Below are positions 56,135 to 64,000 of a DNA stretch of 64,000 nt, in pieces. Within the stretch, counting starts at the first letter, position 1, and the number at the start of each line of letters is the position of its first letter. Source of the DNA: Acetobacteraceae bacterium. Its GTDB lineage: Bacteria > Pseudomonadota > Alphaproteobacteria > Acetobacterales > Acetobacteraceae. Where the stretch lies: assembly GCA_031291725.1 (NCBI GenBank), contig JARLIM010000015.1:174638-238637 (forward strand), in the 5' to 3' direction. The notes below the pieces were generated by a model. The model made no database searches. It was not told the origin of the DNA and saw nothing but the letters and a program-made list of their open reading frames with translations. The position numbers and the translations under genes are program-made.

Positions 56135-56740
56135 TCAGGCGAGATCGCCATCCGCGTAAGGCTCGGCCGGGGTCTGCCGGATCGGGGTGGTGCGCACCGG
56201 GCGTGGGTCGGTCTGGCGGCGGGTGAATTCCGGCGCGATGTCCACCAGATCGATGAACTGATCCGCCTGACGCCGCAACTCATCGGCCACCATCGGCGGC
56301 GAGGTACGAATCGAGGAAATCACCGACACCCGCACCCCACGGCGCTGCACGGCCTCGACCAGACGACGGAAATCGGAATCGCCGGAGAACAGCACGGCAT
56401 GGTCGATCTTGTCGGCCAGTTCGAGCATGTCGATGGCCAATTCGATGTCCATATTGCCCTTGATCCGACGGCGGCCCTGCGCGTCGGTGAATTCCTTGGC
56501 GGGCTTGGTCACCAATGTGTAGCCGTTATAGGCCAGCCAATCGGTCAGCGGCTTGAGCGGAGAGTATTCTTCCGTCTCCAGAACGGCAGAGTAGTAATAG
56601 GCGCGGATCAGATGGCCACGCTTGCGAAAAGCGTCGAGCAGGCCACGATAATCGACGTCAAAGCCCAGATTGCGGGAAGCAGAATAGAGGTTGGCGCCAT
56701 CGATAAAGAGCGCCATGCGCTCCGTGGGCAAAAAATGCAT
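56135..56740 (-). CDS. NYN domain protein (LabA/DUF88 family)
   Basis: 201 aa. PIN-like nuclease fold: ALFIDGANLY with the first acidic residue, GNMDIELAIDML, and SGDSDFRRLVEAVQRRG with the catalytic aspartates. Predicted metal-dependent RNase. A low-complexity Arg/Pro-rich tail follows residue 165. Divergent from folK; upstream member of a probable operon with the UDG gene. Confidence 0.88.
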   Translation of the reverse strand: MHFLPTERMALFIDGANLYSASRNLGFDVDYRGLLDAFRKRGHLIRAYYYSAVLETEEYSPLKPLTDWLAYNGYTLVTKPAKEFTDAQGRRRIKGNMDIELAIDMLELADKIDHAVLFSGDSDFRRLVEAVQRRGVRVSVISSIRTSPPMVADELRRQADQFIDLVDIAPEFTRRQTDPRPVRTTPIRQTPAEPYADGDLA

Positions 56741-56872
56741 CTTGCGTTGTCCTGTAAAGAATGTCTGAACGAAATCGGCCGATAAAATTCCATTGTGTTT
56801 TTTGGAGCCATGACGCGACCGTCGCCCAATGCGATGTTAGACGTAAAAATGTGACAGCGGAAAGCCCTAAAG

Positions 56873-57382
56873 TTGCAACACGCCAACGTCTCAATCGATG
56901 TGTTTATCGCCATTGGCGGCAACCTGCCTGACAATGCGGGGCGCAGTGCTTTGCTCAATTGCCGTGCGGCAGCAGAAGCGTTGCGCTCTCTTCCCGGTCT
57001 TCACTTGGCCGGTCTTTCGCAATGGTATGAGACGGACCCAATTCCCGCCGGTGGGCCAACCTATATCAATGGTGTCGCTTGGCTGGTCGGGCAGGCGGAG
57101 CCAGTGGATCTGCTGCGGCGACTGCAAACCATTGAGGAGCGCGGTGGGCGGCTGCGTTCGGTGCTCAACGCCCCGCGTACGCTCGATCTGGACATCATCG
57201 CCATCGGCCAGACGGTGCGCGATGCGCCCGATCCCATTCTGCCTCATCCGCGCGCCCATCTGCGCCGCTTCGTCATGCAGCCACTCGCCGATCTGCGGCC
57301 GGACTGGATTCACCCGGTGTTGCGGCAATCGGCGGCGGCGATTTTGGCGGGTTTGCCGCGGCAGGGCATTCGCCGGTTATAG
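56873..57382 (+). CDS. folK: 2-amino-4-hydroxy-6-hydroxymethyldihydropteridine diphosphokinase
   Basis: 169 aa. Adds pyrophosphate to the pterin in folate synthesis. FIAIGGNLPDNAG, WYETDPIPAGG, YINGVAWL, and the motif RSVLNAPRTLDLDIIAIG with LPHPRAHLRRFV are present. The start is uncertain: a TTG at 56873 has GGAAAG about 8 bp upstream, while a GTG at 56900 gives the shorter family-like N-terminus but no ribosome site. Confidence 0.88.
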   Translation: MQHANVSIDVFIAIGGNLPDNAGRSALLNCRAAAEALRSLPGLHLAGLSQWYETDPIPAGGPTYINGVAWLVGQAEPVDLLRRLQTIEERGGRLRSVLNAPRTLDLDIIAIGQTVRDAPDPILPHPRAHLRRFVMQPLADLRPDWIHPVLRQSAAAILAGLPRQGIRRL

Positions 57383-57467
57383 GGGCCATGCACGCAAGCT
57401 CTTGCGCAACGCAGCATCGGACGTCATATAACCTGCTTCCTTAAGTCCGTATTCCGGAGCTGATCGC

Positions 57468-57875
57468 ATGGCGCGCGTAACCGTCGAAGATTGCGTGCAA
57501 CGCATTCCCAACCGCTTTGAGCTTGTTCTGCTGGCCGCCCAGCGGGCGCGCAACATCTCGCGCGGCGAAGAAATCACCGTTGACCGTGACAACGACAAAA
57601 ATCCCGTCGTGGCACTGCGTGAAATCGCCGATGAGACGATCACGCTGGAAAAGCTCAACTCGGATCTGCTGAAATCCCTCTCGCGCGCGCCGGAACCCGA
57701 GCCCGCCGATGAGGAGGTTCTCGACCTTATCCCGACCGAGCAGAACATTTTCGGCCTGCAGGACATCTCCGACGCCGACGAATCTTCGTCGCTGCCGATG
57801 GATGGCGAAGATCTGTCGTCTGACGATATGGCAGCTGCCATTGAAGCCGAATTGGGCGGTCGCGGCCGTCGGTAA
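57468..57875 (+). CDS. rpoZ: DNA-directed RNA polymerase omega subunit
   Basis: 135 aa. [30 protein letters not shown] is split here into its two halves, RVTVEDC and [15 protein letters not shown], typical of omega. The conserved [14 protein letters not shown] follows. A long acidic C-terminal tail is common in alphaproteobacteria. GGAG 8 bp upstream of the ATG. Six bp before the (p)ppGpp gene. Confidence 0.95.
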   Translation: MARVTVEDCVQRIPNRFELVLLAAQRARNISRGEEITVDRDNDKNPVVALREIADETITLEKLNSDLLKSLSRAPEPEPADEEVLDLIPTEQNIFGLQDISDADESSSLPMDGEDLSSDDMAAAIEAELGGRGRR

Positions 57876-57881
57876 GCGGCC

Positions 57882-60131
57882 ATGAGCGTCGGCGCCCCTC
57901 ATTTCTGGCGCGCCGGCGCCACCCTTGCCCCCGACGGCGCCACCGGTGCGATGATCGACGCGGCGGGGGGGGCGCTGATCCAGCGTGTTCGCGCCTATGA
58001 CGCCAAGGCCGATGTCGGCCTGATCTCCAAAGCCTTGCGCGTCGCCGCCGATGCTCACAGCACGCAAAAGCGTGACAATGGCGAGCCCTACATCATCCAT
58101 CCGCTGGCGGTGGCCGATATTCTGGCCGGCTATCGGTTGGATGCGGCCTCGATCTGCACCGCTCTGCTGCATGATGTCGTCGAGGATACCGGCGTTACCC
58201 TGCCGGAGATGACCAAGCAATTCGGGGCTGAAATCGCTGGCCTCGTCGATGGCGTGACCAAGCTGACCCGCCTCGAACTGCAATCGGATCGCACCAAGCA
58301 GGCCGAGAATTTCCGCAAGCTCGTCCTGGCGATGAGCAAGGACATTCGTGTCCTGCTCGTCAAACTGGCCGACCGGCTGCACAACATGCGCACCATCGGT
58401 GCGGTCAGCCAGCTCAACCGTCGCCAGCGCATCGCCCGCGAGACGATGGAAATCTACGCCCCACTTGCCGAACGCATCGGTATGGAGGCGGTCAAGACCG
58501 AGTTGCAAACGCTCTCCTTCGCGCAACTCGACCCGGAAGCCTTCGACTCGATCCAAGCCCGGCTGAACTTCCTGCGCGGGCAGGGGGCGGATGTGATCGA
58601 GGAGGTGCGTCAGGAACTCGCCCGCGTCTGCGCCGAGCATGGCGTGCAAGTGGTCGAGGTGACGGGGCGTGAAAAATCGCCCTACTCGATCTGGGAGAAA
58701 ATGCAGAAGCGCAACGTGCAGTTCGAACAGCTCTCGGACATCATGGCCTTCCGCCTGATCGTGCCGACGCGCGATTCCTGTTACGCGGCCTTGGGTGCCA
58801 TCCATGCCGCCTATCCGGTGATTGCCGGCCGCTTCAAGGATTACATCTCCACCCCGAAGGCCAACGGCTATCAGTCTATCCACACGGGTGTGACGCTGCG
58901 CGAGCCGCGCAACCAGAAGATCGAAATCCAGATCCGCACCCCCGAGATGCACATGATCGCCGAAAACGGCGTGGCGGCGCATTGGGTTTACAAAACCTCG
59001 GGCTCCGGTCCGCAGGAGGCGCAGGATTTCCGCTGGGTGCAGGATTTGCTCGAAATCCTGGAAAACTCCACCCCGGACGAATTCCTGGAGAATACCAAGC
59101 TCGAACTCTACCAGGATCAGGTGTTCTGCTTCACGCCGAAGGGGCAGCTGATTCAGTTGCCGCGTGGGGCCACGCCGATCGATTTTGCCTATGCCGTGCA
59201 TTCCCAGGTGGGCGACACCTGCGTGGGCGCCAAGGTCAATGGCCGTCTGCTGCCGCTGCGGCATGAGTTGCAGAATGGCGATCAGGTGGAAATCCTCACC
59301 TCGCGCGGCGGCACGCCCAGCCCGCAATGGGAACGCTTCGCCGTCACCGGCAAGGCGCGCGCCCGCATTCGCCGCTTCGTGCAGCAACAGCAGCGTCAGG
59401 CCACGCGCGATCAGGGCAAGGCTACCCTGGCCAAAGCCTTCCGTCAGGATGGTGTGGACGGCTCGGAAAAAATGCTGGAACCGGCGCTGAAGGCGCTCAA
59501 GCAGGCAACGCTCGAAGATCTCTACGTCAATGTCGGCAATGGCAATCTGTCGCCGAAGGATGTGGTGGCGGCGGCTTATCCGGAACTGCGTCAGGCCCCA
59601 CGTGCGCCGCGCATGCTGCCCAATCTGACCAATCATCGCAGCACCCGCACCACGCCCGTCGGCCATCATCTGCCGATCACCGGCTTGGTCCCCGGCATGG
59701 CGATCCATTACGCCGGCTGCTGCCACCCGCTGGCGGGGGATCGCATCGTCGGCATCGTCGCCACCGGTAAGGGGGTGACGATTCACACCCGCGATTGCCC
59801 AACGCTTGAGACCTTTGCCGATACGCCCGAGCGTTTCATCGACGTCGATTGGGACAGCTCGGCTTTCACGCCGCAAAAGGGCGACCTGAATGGCCATATC
59901 GGTCGGATCAGCGTGATTGCCCATAATGAGGGGAAGGCATTGGCGAGTGTGGCCAATGCAGTGTCCAAACAAGATGCGGCGATCACCAATGTGAAGATCG
60001 TCAACCGGCAGGCCGATTTTTTCGAAATGCTGGTGGATGTCGAAGTGCGCGATCTGCGCCATCTCAGCAACGTCATCGCCGGGCTGCGCGCCACTGAGGG
60101 CATTCATCAGGTGGAGCGCGCGCGCGGATGA
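57882..60131 (+). CDS. Bifunctional (p)ppGpp synthetase/hydrolase (Rel/SpoT)
   Basis: 749-aa stringent-response enzyme. The N-terminal hydrolase domain has the intact HD motif [10 protein letters not shown] and [12 protein letters not shown]; the synthetase domain has [13 protein letters not shown] and [17 protein letters not shown]; then the TGS domain ([25 protein letters not shown]), the CC motif [11 protein letters not shown] and a C-terminal ACT domain. Both activities should be functional. It overlaps acpS by 4 bp; pdxJ, often between these two, is absent. Confidence 0.95.
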   Translation: MSVGAPHFWRAGATLAPDGATGAMIDAAGGALIQRVRAYDAKADVGLISKALRVAADAHSTQKRDNGEPYIIHPLAVADILAGYRLDAASICTALLHDVVEDTGVTLPEMTKQFGAEIAGLVDGVTKLTRLELQSDRTKQAENFRKLVLAMSKDIRVLLVKLADRLHNMRTIGAVSQLNRRQRIARETMEIYAPLAERIGMEAVKTELQTLSFAQLDPEAFDSIQARLNFLRGQGADVIEEVRQELARVCAEHGVQVVEVTGREKSPYSIWEKMQKRNVQFEQLSDIMAFRLIVPTRDSCYAALGAIHAAYPVIAGRFKDYISTPKANGYQSIHTGVTLREPRNQKIEIQIRTPEMHMIAENGVAAHWVYKTSGSGPQEAQDFRWVQDLLEILENSTPDEFLENTKLELYQDQVFCFTPKGQLIQLPRGATPIDFAYAVHSQVGDTCVGAKVNGRLLPLRHELQNGDQVEILTSRGGTPSPQWERFAVTGKARARIRRFVQQQQRQATRDQGKATLAKAFRQDGVDGSEKMLEPALKALKQATLEDLYVNVGNGNLSPKDVVAAAYPELRQAPRAPRMLPNLTNHRSTRTTPVGHHLPITGLVPGMAIHYAGCCHPLAGDRIVGIVATGKGVTIHTRDCPTLETFADTPERFIDVDWDSSAFTPQKGDLNGHIGRISVIAHNEGKALASVANAVSKQDAAITNVKIVNRQADFFEMLVDVEVRDLRHLSNVIAGLRATEGIHQVERARG

Positions 60132-60526
60132 TCATCGGTCTGGGCTCGGACATTTGCGATATCCGCCGTATCGAGAAATCCATCGAACGCTTTGGCGATA
60201 AATTCCTCCAGCGGGTTTTCACCGCCACTGAAATTGCCAAGGCCGAGCGTCGCTCTGGCACAATGCGCACCGGCACCTATGCCAAACGCTTTGCCGCCAA
60301 GGAAGCGATGAGCAAGGCGCTCGGCACCGGGTTCCGAAAGGGTGTGTTCCTGCAAGATCTGGCGGTGGTGAATTTGCCGGGCGGCAAACCGTCAATGCAG
60401 CTCACCGGCGGGGCTGCCGCCCGACTGGCAGACATCACACCGCCGGGGATGCAGGCACAGATCGATATCACGCTCACCGATGAATACCCCTATGCCTTCG
60501 CGCAGGTGATCATCTCGGCGTATTGA
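60128..60526 (+). CDS. acpS: Holo-[acyl-carrier-protein] synthase
   Basis: 132 aa. Transfers phosphopantetheine from CoA to [34 protein letters not shown] and [16 protein letters not shown] carry the Mg and CoA ligands. Translationally coupled to the Rel/SpoT gene (ATGA). Followed by a 102-bp gap before lepB with a TTGACA at 60591-60596 but no clear -10 box. Confidence 0.94.
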   Translation: MIIGLGSDICDIRRIEKSIERFGDKFLQRVFTATEIAKAERRSGTMRTGTYAKRFAAKEAMSKALGTGFRKGVFLQDLAVVNLPGGKPSMQLTGGAAARLADITPPGMQAQIDITLTDEYPYAFAQVIISAY

Positions 60527-60628
60527 TGGTTTTGGCGAAGGCCTGATCGCCATCCTACGCATTGCTAACCATTTCGAAACCCCCGATTGCTTGACACAGG
60601 CGACGGCTGAGGCCATCCACTGGGCAAC

Positions 60629-61408
60629 ATGTCTGGATCGAACACCTCCATGAGCAAACGCAGCTCGAGCACGCTGGTCGAGAATATCAAGACCATCGTC
60701 TACGCCGGTCTGATCGCCATCGGCATCCGCACCGTGGCTTTCGAGCCGTTCAACATTCCGTCAGCCTCGATGGTGCCGACGCTGCTGGTGGGTGACTACC
60801 TGTTTGTCTCGAAATACAGCTACGGCTATTCGATCCACTCGCTGCCGCTCTCCCCGCCGCTCTTTCACGGCCGCGTGTTCGGCAAGCTGCCCGAACGGGG
60901 CGATGTGGCGGTGTTCAAGCTGCCGCGTGACAACTCCACCGATTACATCAAGCGCATCATCGGGCTGCCTGGCGACCATATTCAGGTCAAAGCAGGCCAA
61001 CTCTACATCAATGGCACATTGGTGCCGCGCGTGGCCGTGGGCAGCTACACCGCCGATGAGGGCTATACCCGCACGGTTGCCAAGCGTTTCACCGAAACGC
61101 TGCCCAATGGCCGCGTGCATGACATCCTCAAAATGTCTGACGGTCCGCTGATGGCGGCACCCGATGTGGATATGAACAACACCATCGAATACGTCGTGCC
61201 GGAAGGCTTCGTCTTCGCGATGGGAGACAATCGCGACAACAGCCTCGACAGCCGTGTGCAGAGCGAAGTCGGCTTCGTGCCGCTGGAGAATCTGGTCGGT
61301 CGGGCCGAATTCATCTGGTTCTCCATCGATGCCAAGGAACCCGCCTGGGCGGTGTGGGCATGGCCGATGGAAATCCGTTGGTCGCGCATCTTCCAAGGCA
61401 TCCACTGA
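60629..61408 (+). CDS. lepB: Signal peptidase I
   Basis: 259 aa. One N-terminal membrane helix, then the catalytic Ser47 in IPSASMVPTL, the general-base Lys108 in DYIKRIIGLPGD and the C-terminal MGDNRDNSLDSR box. Removes export signal peptides at the periplasmic face. Start at ATG 60629; a second ATG at 60650 is possible. Standard place upstream of rnc and era. Confidence 0.95.
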   Translation: MSGSNTSMSKRSSSTLVENIKTIVYAGLIAIGIRTVAFEPFNIPSASMVPTLLVGDYLFVSKYSYGYSIHSLPLSPPLFHGRVFGKLPERGDVAVFKLPRDNSTDYIKRIIGLPGDHIQVKAGQLYINGTLVPRVAVGSYTADEGYTRTVAKRFTETLPNGRVHDILKMSDGPLMAAPDVDMNNTIEYVVPEGFVFAMGDNRDNSLDSRVQSEVGFVPLENLVGRAEFIWFSIDAKEPAWAVWAWPMEIRWSRIFQGIH

Positions 61409-61416
61409 GCACGCCC

Positions 61417-62124
61417 TTGACCCCTGTGCCCTTAACGGCCGCGGCTGAAACCGCCCAGACCATTCTGGGCCATTGTTTCGCCCGTCCTGAATTGCTGATG
61501 GAAGCGCTGACCCACCGGTCGGCCGCACTCGATCACTGGGTGGGGAAAACCGTGTTTTCCGCCAGCAATGAAAGGCTGGAATTCGTCGGCGATCGGGTGC
61601 TCGGTTTGCTGATCGCTGAGTGGATTTCCGAACGCTTCCCCGCCGAAAACGAGGGTGCGATGGGGCGTCGCCTGGCGTTGCTCGTCTCGCAACCGGTGCT
61701 CGCCGATATCGCCGCGCGATTGGGGCTGGATGACTGCCTGTCGCTGTCGCCGTCGGAGACCCGTGCCGGTGTCAGCAAGCGCGCCACCGTGTCTGCCGAT
61801 GCGTTGGAGGCGGTGATCGGCGCGCTGTATCTCGATGCCGGCATCGAACAGGCCCGCCGCTTCGTGCGCAGTGCCTGGGGGGCGGTGATCGAGGCGCAGA
61901 AAGTGCCGCCCAAGGATGCCAAGACCGGCTTGCAGGAATGGGCGATGCAACGCGGGCGCGGGCTGCCGACATATAAGGTCGTCGCCGCCACCGGCCCGTC
62001 GCATGCTCCGGAATTCGAAATCAGCGTCTCACTCGGCAAAGAGACGCAAACCGCCAAAGGAAGCAGCAAGCGGCAGGCCGAACAGGAAGCCGCCGCCAAG
62101 CTGCTGGAGAAATTGCAATCATGA
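61417..62124 (+). CDS. rnc: Ribonuclease III
   Basis: 235 aa. Double-strand-specific RNase with ALTHRSA, the signature NERLEFVGDRVLGLL, the second acidic cluster SADALEAVIGALYLDAG and a C-terminal dsRNA-binding domain (AKGSSKRQAEQEAAAKLL). Start uncertain: TTG 61417 keeps 9 bp from lepB; a GTG at 61426 or ATG at 61360 (inside lepB) are alternatives. Overlaps era by 4 bp. Confidence 0.92.
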   Translation: MTPVPLTAAAETAQTILGHCFARPELLMEALTHRSAALDHWVGKTVFSASNERLEFVGDRVLGLLIAEWISERFPAENEGAMGRRLALLVSQPVLADIAARLGLDDCLSLSPSETRAGVSKRATVSADALEAVIGALYLDAGIEQARRFVRSAWGAVIEAQKVPPKDAKTGLQEWAMQRGRGLPTYKVVAATGPSHAPEFEISVSLGKETQTAKGSSKRQAEQEAAAKLLEKLQS

Positions 62125-63017
62125 CAACCCGCTGCGGCTTTGTTGCCCTGATGGGCGCGCCGAACGCCGGCAAATCCACCCTGCTCAACCGCCTCACCGG
62201 CGCCAAGCTCTCCATCGTCTCGCCCAAGGCGCAGACCACCCGCTTCCGGGTGCTCGGCATTCTGATGCAAGACAATGCACAGGTGCTGCTCGTCGATACC
62301 CCCGGCATCTTCAAACCCAAGCGCAAGCTCGACCGTGCGATGGTCAACGCCGCCTGGACCGGGGCGGAGGACGCCGATCTGATGGTGCTCATCGTCGATG
62401 CCAAGGTGGGCATGCGCGACAATGTGCGGGAGATCGCGCAAACCGTCAGCCAACGTGGCGGGCGGGCCTGGTTGGTGCTCAACAAAACCGACCTGATCGA
62501 ACCGGCGGCCCTGTTGCCGCTGATCGCTCAGCTCAACGAAATCGCCACCTTCGAAGAAACCTTCATGGTCAGCGCCAACACCGGCGAGGGCGTGGCCGAA
62601 CTCGCCGCGGCCTTTGTGCGCGTGGTGCCGGAAGGGCCGTATCTCTACCCGGAAGACGATCTGACCGACCTGCCGGACCGTCTGCTGGCCGCCGAATTGG
62701 TGCGCGAGCAGATCTTCCTGCAAACCCATGAGGAAGTGCCCTACGGCGCCACCGTCGAGACCGAGAGCTGGCAGGAGCGCAAGGACGGTTCGGTGCGCAT
62801 CGACGCCACGATCTACGTCGCACGCTCCGGTCACAAATCCATCCTCATCGGTGCCAAGGGCGCGCGGATCAAGGAAATCGGTGAAAAGGCGCGCGGCCAG
62901 TTGGAACATCTTCTCGAACGCCGCGTGCATCTGTTCCTCAACGTCAAGGAACGGGCCGGCTGGGATGAAGAAAACGCCCGCCTGCGCGCGATTGGCCTGG
63001 AAGATCCGGGTAAGTAA
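62121..63017 (+). CDS. era: GTPase Era
   Basis: 298 aa. G1 GAPNAGKST, G2 region KAQTTRFRVLG, G3 DTPG, G4 NKTDL, then a C-terminal KH domain (GHKSILIGAKGARIKEIGEKAR) that binds the 3' end of 16S rRNA. Acts in 30S maturation. recO, the frequent next gene, is absent; instead a repeat-containing region follows, with a relic CCGTCATTGCG at 63027. Confidence 0.96.
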   Translation: MTTRCGFVALMGAPNAGKSTLLNRLTGAKLSIVSPKAQTTRFRVLGILMQDNAQVLLVDTPGIFKPKRKLDRAMVNAAWTGAEDADLMVLIVDAKVGMRDNVREIAQTVSQRGGRAWLVLNKTDLIEPAALLPLIAQLNEIATFEETFMVSANTGEGVAELAAAFVRVVPEGPYLYPEDDLTDLPDRLLAAELVREQIFLQTHEEVPYGATVETESWQERKDGSVRIDATIYVARSGHKSILIGAKGARIKEIGEKARGQLEHLLERRVHLFLNVKERAGWDEENARLRAIGLEDPGK

Positions 63018-63094
63018 GCCCCAATACCGTCATTGCGCTGCTCATGCCATGATTGTTTATTAACAAATCGGAACAATAAGGGCGCATCTCTCCC

Positions 63095-63685
63095 TCACTC
63101 TCCGTTATCCCGGCCAAATCCCTGCCGTCGCGCCGCCGACAACACCCCCCTCGGCAGGGGAATTCGCCCAAAATCAATCGGTATTCGCGGTTTGCGCACC
63201 CGAGGCTTCCGCGGCCGCACCACCGGCTCCGGCACCACCACGCCCGGCCGCAGCATCGACGTCTCAATCGCCAGCATCCGACACACCGGCCGCAGAATCC
63301 GTGCTGCTTGCGGTGATGCCTTCAGCAGCTCCACCATGTCCGGCTGCTCCAGAATCACCCGCAACTGACAGCCATAGCCCGCCGCTTGATACCCCGCCGC
63401 CCGCATCAGCCAGCCGAAACGGCCCGGCCACATCCGGGCACCGGTCTTGGCAGCAGCACGATCGCCCGCCCGCACCCCAGAGGCACGCACCAGCAGCCGC
63501 CCGGCCTGAAAGCGTGCCACCAACCGCTCAATTTTCGTCGTGATTTGACCGAGCCGCCGATACAGCAGCATCATCACCAGATGGCTCAACATCCCGCGCA
63601 GATGCCAAGCCCCCAGCTCTGCGCGCAGCGCACGCAGCACCGCAGGCAAGCTCAGATACGGGGAAGGGGCTGCGGAGGATTCCAT
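63095..63685 (-). CDS. Arg/Pro-rich hypothetical protein
   Basis: 196 aa, strongly basic, no signal or membrane helix. Features: YGCQLRVILEQPDMVELL, PQAARILRPVCRMLAIE, then a Pro/Arg repeat-like stretch (RPRKPRVRKPRIP) and the end LPRGVLSAARRQGFG. From memory this resembles a family repeated in Acetobacteraceae genomes, but I cannot verify it and no function is known. There is no ribosome site before ATG 63685. It lies between era and a tandem repeat array. Confidence 0.55.
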   Translation of the reverse strand: MESSAAPSPYLSLPAVLRALRAELGAWHLRGMLSHLVMMLLYRRLGQITTKIERLVARFQAGRLLVRASGVRAGDRAAAKTGARMWPGRFGWLMRAAGYQAAGYGCQLRVILEQPDMVELLKASPQAARILRPVCRMLAIETSMLRPGVVVPEPVVRPRKPRVRKPRIPIDFGRIPLPRGVLSAARRQGFGRDNGE

Positions 63686-63755
63686 CTGAACTAACAGACA
63701 CGTTTGGTGGTCTAACTCAAGAGAAATCGTTCAATCCGTCCAAACCCCCATCCCC

Positions 63756-64000
63756 CCGTCATGGCGCTCGTGTTGCTGCCATCCATCGCGATGCAGCCAG
63801 ACTCCGCAATGGATTGCGGCACTGCGTGCCACAATGACGGTTGGAGGTGAACACGGGCCACGCCCCATCCCCCCGTCATGGCGCGCGCAGCGCAGCCATC
63901 CACCGCGACGCCGCCAACCCCGCGATGGATTGCGGCACTGCGTGCCGCAATGACGGTTGGAGGTGAACACGGGCCACGCCCCATCCCCCCGTCATGGCGC
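63756..64000 (-). repeat. Interspersed palindromic repeat, locus C: tandem array of two full and one partial copy
   Basis: Units at 63756-63840 and 63873-63956, and the first 12 bp of a third at 63989-64000 cut by the window edge. Unit starts are spaced 117 and 116 bp apart. Each unit is about 84 bp, in the opposite orientation to loci A and B, joined by a near-identical linker containing ACACGGGCCACGCC. No gene is seen from 63686 to the end. Confidence 0.85.

Noticed and set aside
57441..60107. 888-codon open frame antisense to rpoZ and the (p)ppGpp synthetase gene
   Set aside because: Shadow of two well conserved genes, with no motif of its own.
60591..60596. TTGACA as a lepB promoter -35 box
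   Set aside because: No acceptable -10 box at the right spacing, and the gene fits the acpS operon.
63051..63068. Weak AT-rich hairpin after era as a terminator
   Set aside because: Stem of only 5 A/T-rich pairs and no U-tract.

Overview
The window looks like a chromosomal segment of a GC-rich, aerobic alphaproteobacterium, most likely Rhodospirillales and plausibly Acetobacteraceae. The basis is the gene order folK-rpoZ-spoT-acpS-lepB-rnc-era, the cbb3 oxidase locus, the codon use and the protein style. No rRNA, tRNA, phage, transposase or CRISPR array was seen. The only mobile-looking DNA is a family of short palindromic intergenic repeats at about 22.5 kb, 46.6 kb and 63.8-64.0 kb.

Left part (1-14.1 kb, mostly minus strand). 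Gentisate 1,2-dioxygenase and a 3-hydroxybenzoate 6-monooxygenase-like flavoprotein are followed by a branched-chain-amino-acid-type ABC importer (livJ-livH-livM, running off the left edge), with a divergent MarR regulator. This reads as an aromatic-acid uptake and ring-cleavage module. Next comes a complete cbb3 cytochrome oxidase operon, [73-aa membrane protein]-ccoN-O-Q-P-G-H-I-S, with a perfect Fnr/FixK box upstream and a divergent DsbD/TauE-like membrane protein.

Middle (15-36.5 kb). A circularly permuted ATP-grasp/alpha-E protein and a transglutaminase form a pair. A form II CO-dehydrogenase-like (xanthine oxidase family) S-L-M operon follows. Then come a PLP-dependent desulfhydrase, MsrP with a small membrane protein, CrcB, an M20 amidohydrolase and OtsA. 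After these is a visibly decayed cobalamin cluster: intact cobG, cobE and cobT, but a gutted cobM, a 41-codon relic between cobG and cobE, and no cobH/I/J/K/L. A SWIM/SNF2 helicase closes the section.

The most interesting locus is 36.6-42.9 kb: LysR | MFS transporter-pyrK-pyrD(type 1B)-N-carbamoyl amidohydrolase-pyrC. The four enzymes are joined by 4-bp overlaps and follow the transporter after 3 bp. Read in order they make a complete orotate catabolic route: orotate import, NADH-linked reduction to dihydroorotate, ring opening to N-carbamoyl-aspartate, and decarbamoylation to aspartate, NH3 and CO2. I propose this as a dedicated orotate-utilisation operon with its own LysR regulator and a perfect 8+8-bp inverted repeat as candidate operator.

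Right part (43-63 kb). Housekeeping genes predominate: alaS, pncC/cinA, a DUF2252 gene, pgpA, a lytic transglycosylase, dapA, smpB, an esterase-like lipoprotein, a cytosolic sulfite-oxidase-fold protein with a Tat-type glutathione peroxidase, a PRC-barrel protein, family-5 UDG, a NYN nuclease, folK, rpoZ, the bifunctional (p)ppGpp enzyme, acpS, lepB, rnc and era. The window ends with an Arg-rich hypothetical gene and a tandem array (period 116-117 bp) of the palindromic repeat.
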